Positions 13,040 through 13,580 of a stretch of DNA of 13,580 nucleotides are shown here, one piece after another (positions within the stretch are counted from its first letter, which is position 1; each line of letters starts with the position of its first letter). A program made the translations under genes and the position numbers. Location: positions 1-13,580 of the forward strand of contig DAOTZV010000106.1 in NCBI GenBank assembly GCA_034434235.1. Reading direction: 5' to 3'. This DNA is from CAKZKT01 sp034434235 (lineage in GTDB: Bacteria; Chloroflexota; Anaerolineae; CG2-30-64-16). Under the pieces are notes generated by a model. That model was not told where the DNA came from and did no database searches. It worked only from the letters and a program-made list of their open reading frames with translations.

Positions 13040-13121
13040 CAAGACACCGTGCCCGGACGGCCGACCTCTAAACTGGCCCGCGCCATGCGCCGGCCAACAG
13101 CCGTGCCAGGACGGTGTCTTG
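13040..13121. repeat. Structured spacer between tRNA-Trp and secE
   Basis: caagacaccgt (13040-13050) pairs with acggtgtcttg (13111-13121) to form an 11-bp long-range stem. Inside, ccgtgcccggacgg (13047-13060) is repeated directly as ccgtgccaggacgg (13101-13114), and a GC-rich ggcc...gcgc/gcgc...ggcc hairpin is present near 13071-13095. No open frame or clear promoter was seen. It may be a secE leader structure or a repeat relic. Confidence 0.5.
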
Positions 13122-13124
13122 CCG

Positions 13125-13148
13125 AAAAACGTGTCCCCCTCTCGGGGG
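13125..13148 (-). terminator. Weak terminator-like hairpin after tRNA-Trp
   Basis: On the minus strand ccccc-gaga-ggggg (13148-13135) is followed after 5 bases (ACACG) by five U residues (13129-13125). It lies 7 bp past the tRNA 3' end. The U-run is displaced, so it may instead mark tRNA 3' processing or partial attenuation before secE. Confidence 0.35.
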
Positions 13149-13154
13149 CTCAGG

Positions 13155-13227
13155 CAGGCGTGGCAGGACTTGAACCCGCAACCCTCGCTTTTGGAGAGCG
13201 ATGCTCTGCCTATTGAGCTACACGCCT
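13155..13227 (-). tRNA. tRNA-Trp (CCA anticodon)
   Basis: The 73-nt cloverleaf on the minus strand has acceptor arms AGGCGTG/CACGCCT, D arm TAGCTCAATAGGCAGAGC, anticodon stem TCGCT/AGCGA with loop CTCCAAA (anticodon CCA), and T arm GCGGG-TTCAAGT-CCTGC. The discriminator base is G; the 3' CCA is not encoded. It starts only 7 bp after the rpmG stop, in the tuf-rpmG-trnW-secE order common in several phyla. Confidence 0.95.
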
Positions 13228-13234
13228 ACGATAC

Positions 13235-13405
13235 CTATCTCGTCTCGCGGTGCTTCAAATGCTTACGACACCGGGGACAATACTTCATCAGCTCCAGGCG
13301 CGCCTGGGTGTTCTTCCGGTTCTTCTCGGTCGTATACGTGCGCTCCTTGCACTCGGTGCAGGCCAGCGTCACGATGATGCGATTTGCTTTCTTTGGAGCA
13401 GCCAT
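13235..13405 (-). CDS. rpmG: Ribosomal protein L33 (bL33)
   Basis: This short gene encodes 56 residues: MAAPKKANRIIVTLACTECK, then ERTYTTEKNRKNTQARLEL and MKYCPRCRKHLKHRETR. Two CxxC pairs (CTEC and CPRC) make it the zinc-binding form of L33, a large-subunit protein near the E site. ATG 13405 is clear although the ribosome binding site is weak (only TGGAA upstream). It lies between tuf and tRNA-Trp, as expected. Length is normal for the family (about 50-56). Confidence 0.94.
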   Translation of the reverse strand: MAAPKKANRIIVTLACTECKERTYTTEKNRKNTQARLELMKYCPRCRKHLKHRETR

Positions 13406-13424
13406 TTTTCATTCCATTCGGTTG

Positions 13425-13465
13425 CGTTTGACGTTTGACGCTTGACGAGCGTCAAACGTCAAACG
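13425..13465. repeat. 18-bp perfect hairpin built from a TTTGACG heptad repeat
   Basis: The arm 13425-13442 contains tandem TTTGACG, TTTGACG and CTTGACG units with 7-bp spacing; its perfect inverted complement is at 13448-13465, leaving a 5-nt loop. It sits 6 bp past the tuf stop and 19 bp before rpmG. There is no U-run on either strand, so it is not a canonical terminator; an RNA-processing or stability role, or a repeat element, is possible. Confidence 0.8.
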
Positions 13466-13471
13466 TCATGT

Positions 13472-13580
<109 letters not shown>

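Overview
The window is GC-rich bacterial chromosome. It carries a plus-strand metabolic block (positions 385-5959) that converges on a long minus-strand block (5963-13580). The gene order tuf-rpmG-tRNA-Trp-secE-nusG-rplK-rplA-rplJ-rplL, the many GC-rich palindromes, the frequent GTG/TTG starts and a two-gene NB-ARC/TPR pair suggest a member of the Chloroflexota (Anaerolineae-like). That assignment is inference from style and synteny, not from a marker-gene comparison.

Plus strand. A 93-bp tandem repeat made of nested hairpins (1-226) precedes fabF (TTG start chosen from a strong Shine-Dalgarno), which overlaps fabH by one base; both are fatty-acid condensing enzymes with intact catalytic residues. 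FabH has an unusual C-terminal extension of about 126 residues with 11-residue repeats. A near-leaderless promoter then drives an orphan lipoprotein of the extracellular solute-binding family, followed by a MOFRL-type glycerate 2-kinase. The kinase carries an in-frame insertion of about 147 bp made of GC-rich palindromes; a similar palindrome lies in the fabH tail.

Convergence and accessory island. The kinase and the next gene end 3 bp apart inside a small palindrome. The minus-strand pair 7534-9096 (HTH plus NB-ARC STAND ATPase) and 5963-7537 (TPR protein) overlaps by GTGA and looks like a STAND protein split in two. A MITE-like element with long terminal inverted repeats (9162-9373) lies between this pair and a plausible promoter.

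Ribosomal/transcription block, minus strand. Reading leftwards from 13580: C-terminus of EF-Tu, L33, tRNA-Trp(CCA), SecE, NusG with an acidic N-terminal extension, L11, L1, an L10 leader with attenuator and an 11-nt complementary antiterminator segment, L10, L7/L12, and a strong terminator. rpoB does not follow rplL in this window. These genes supply parts of the ribosomal stalk, the protein translocase and a transcription elongation factor.

The items most worth following up are the palindromic insertion inside glycerate kinase, the split STAND pair with its adjacent MITE, the FabH tail, and the hairpin repeat at the left edge.
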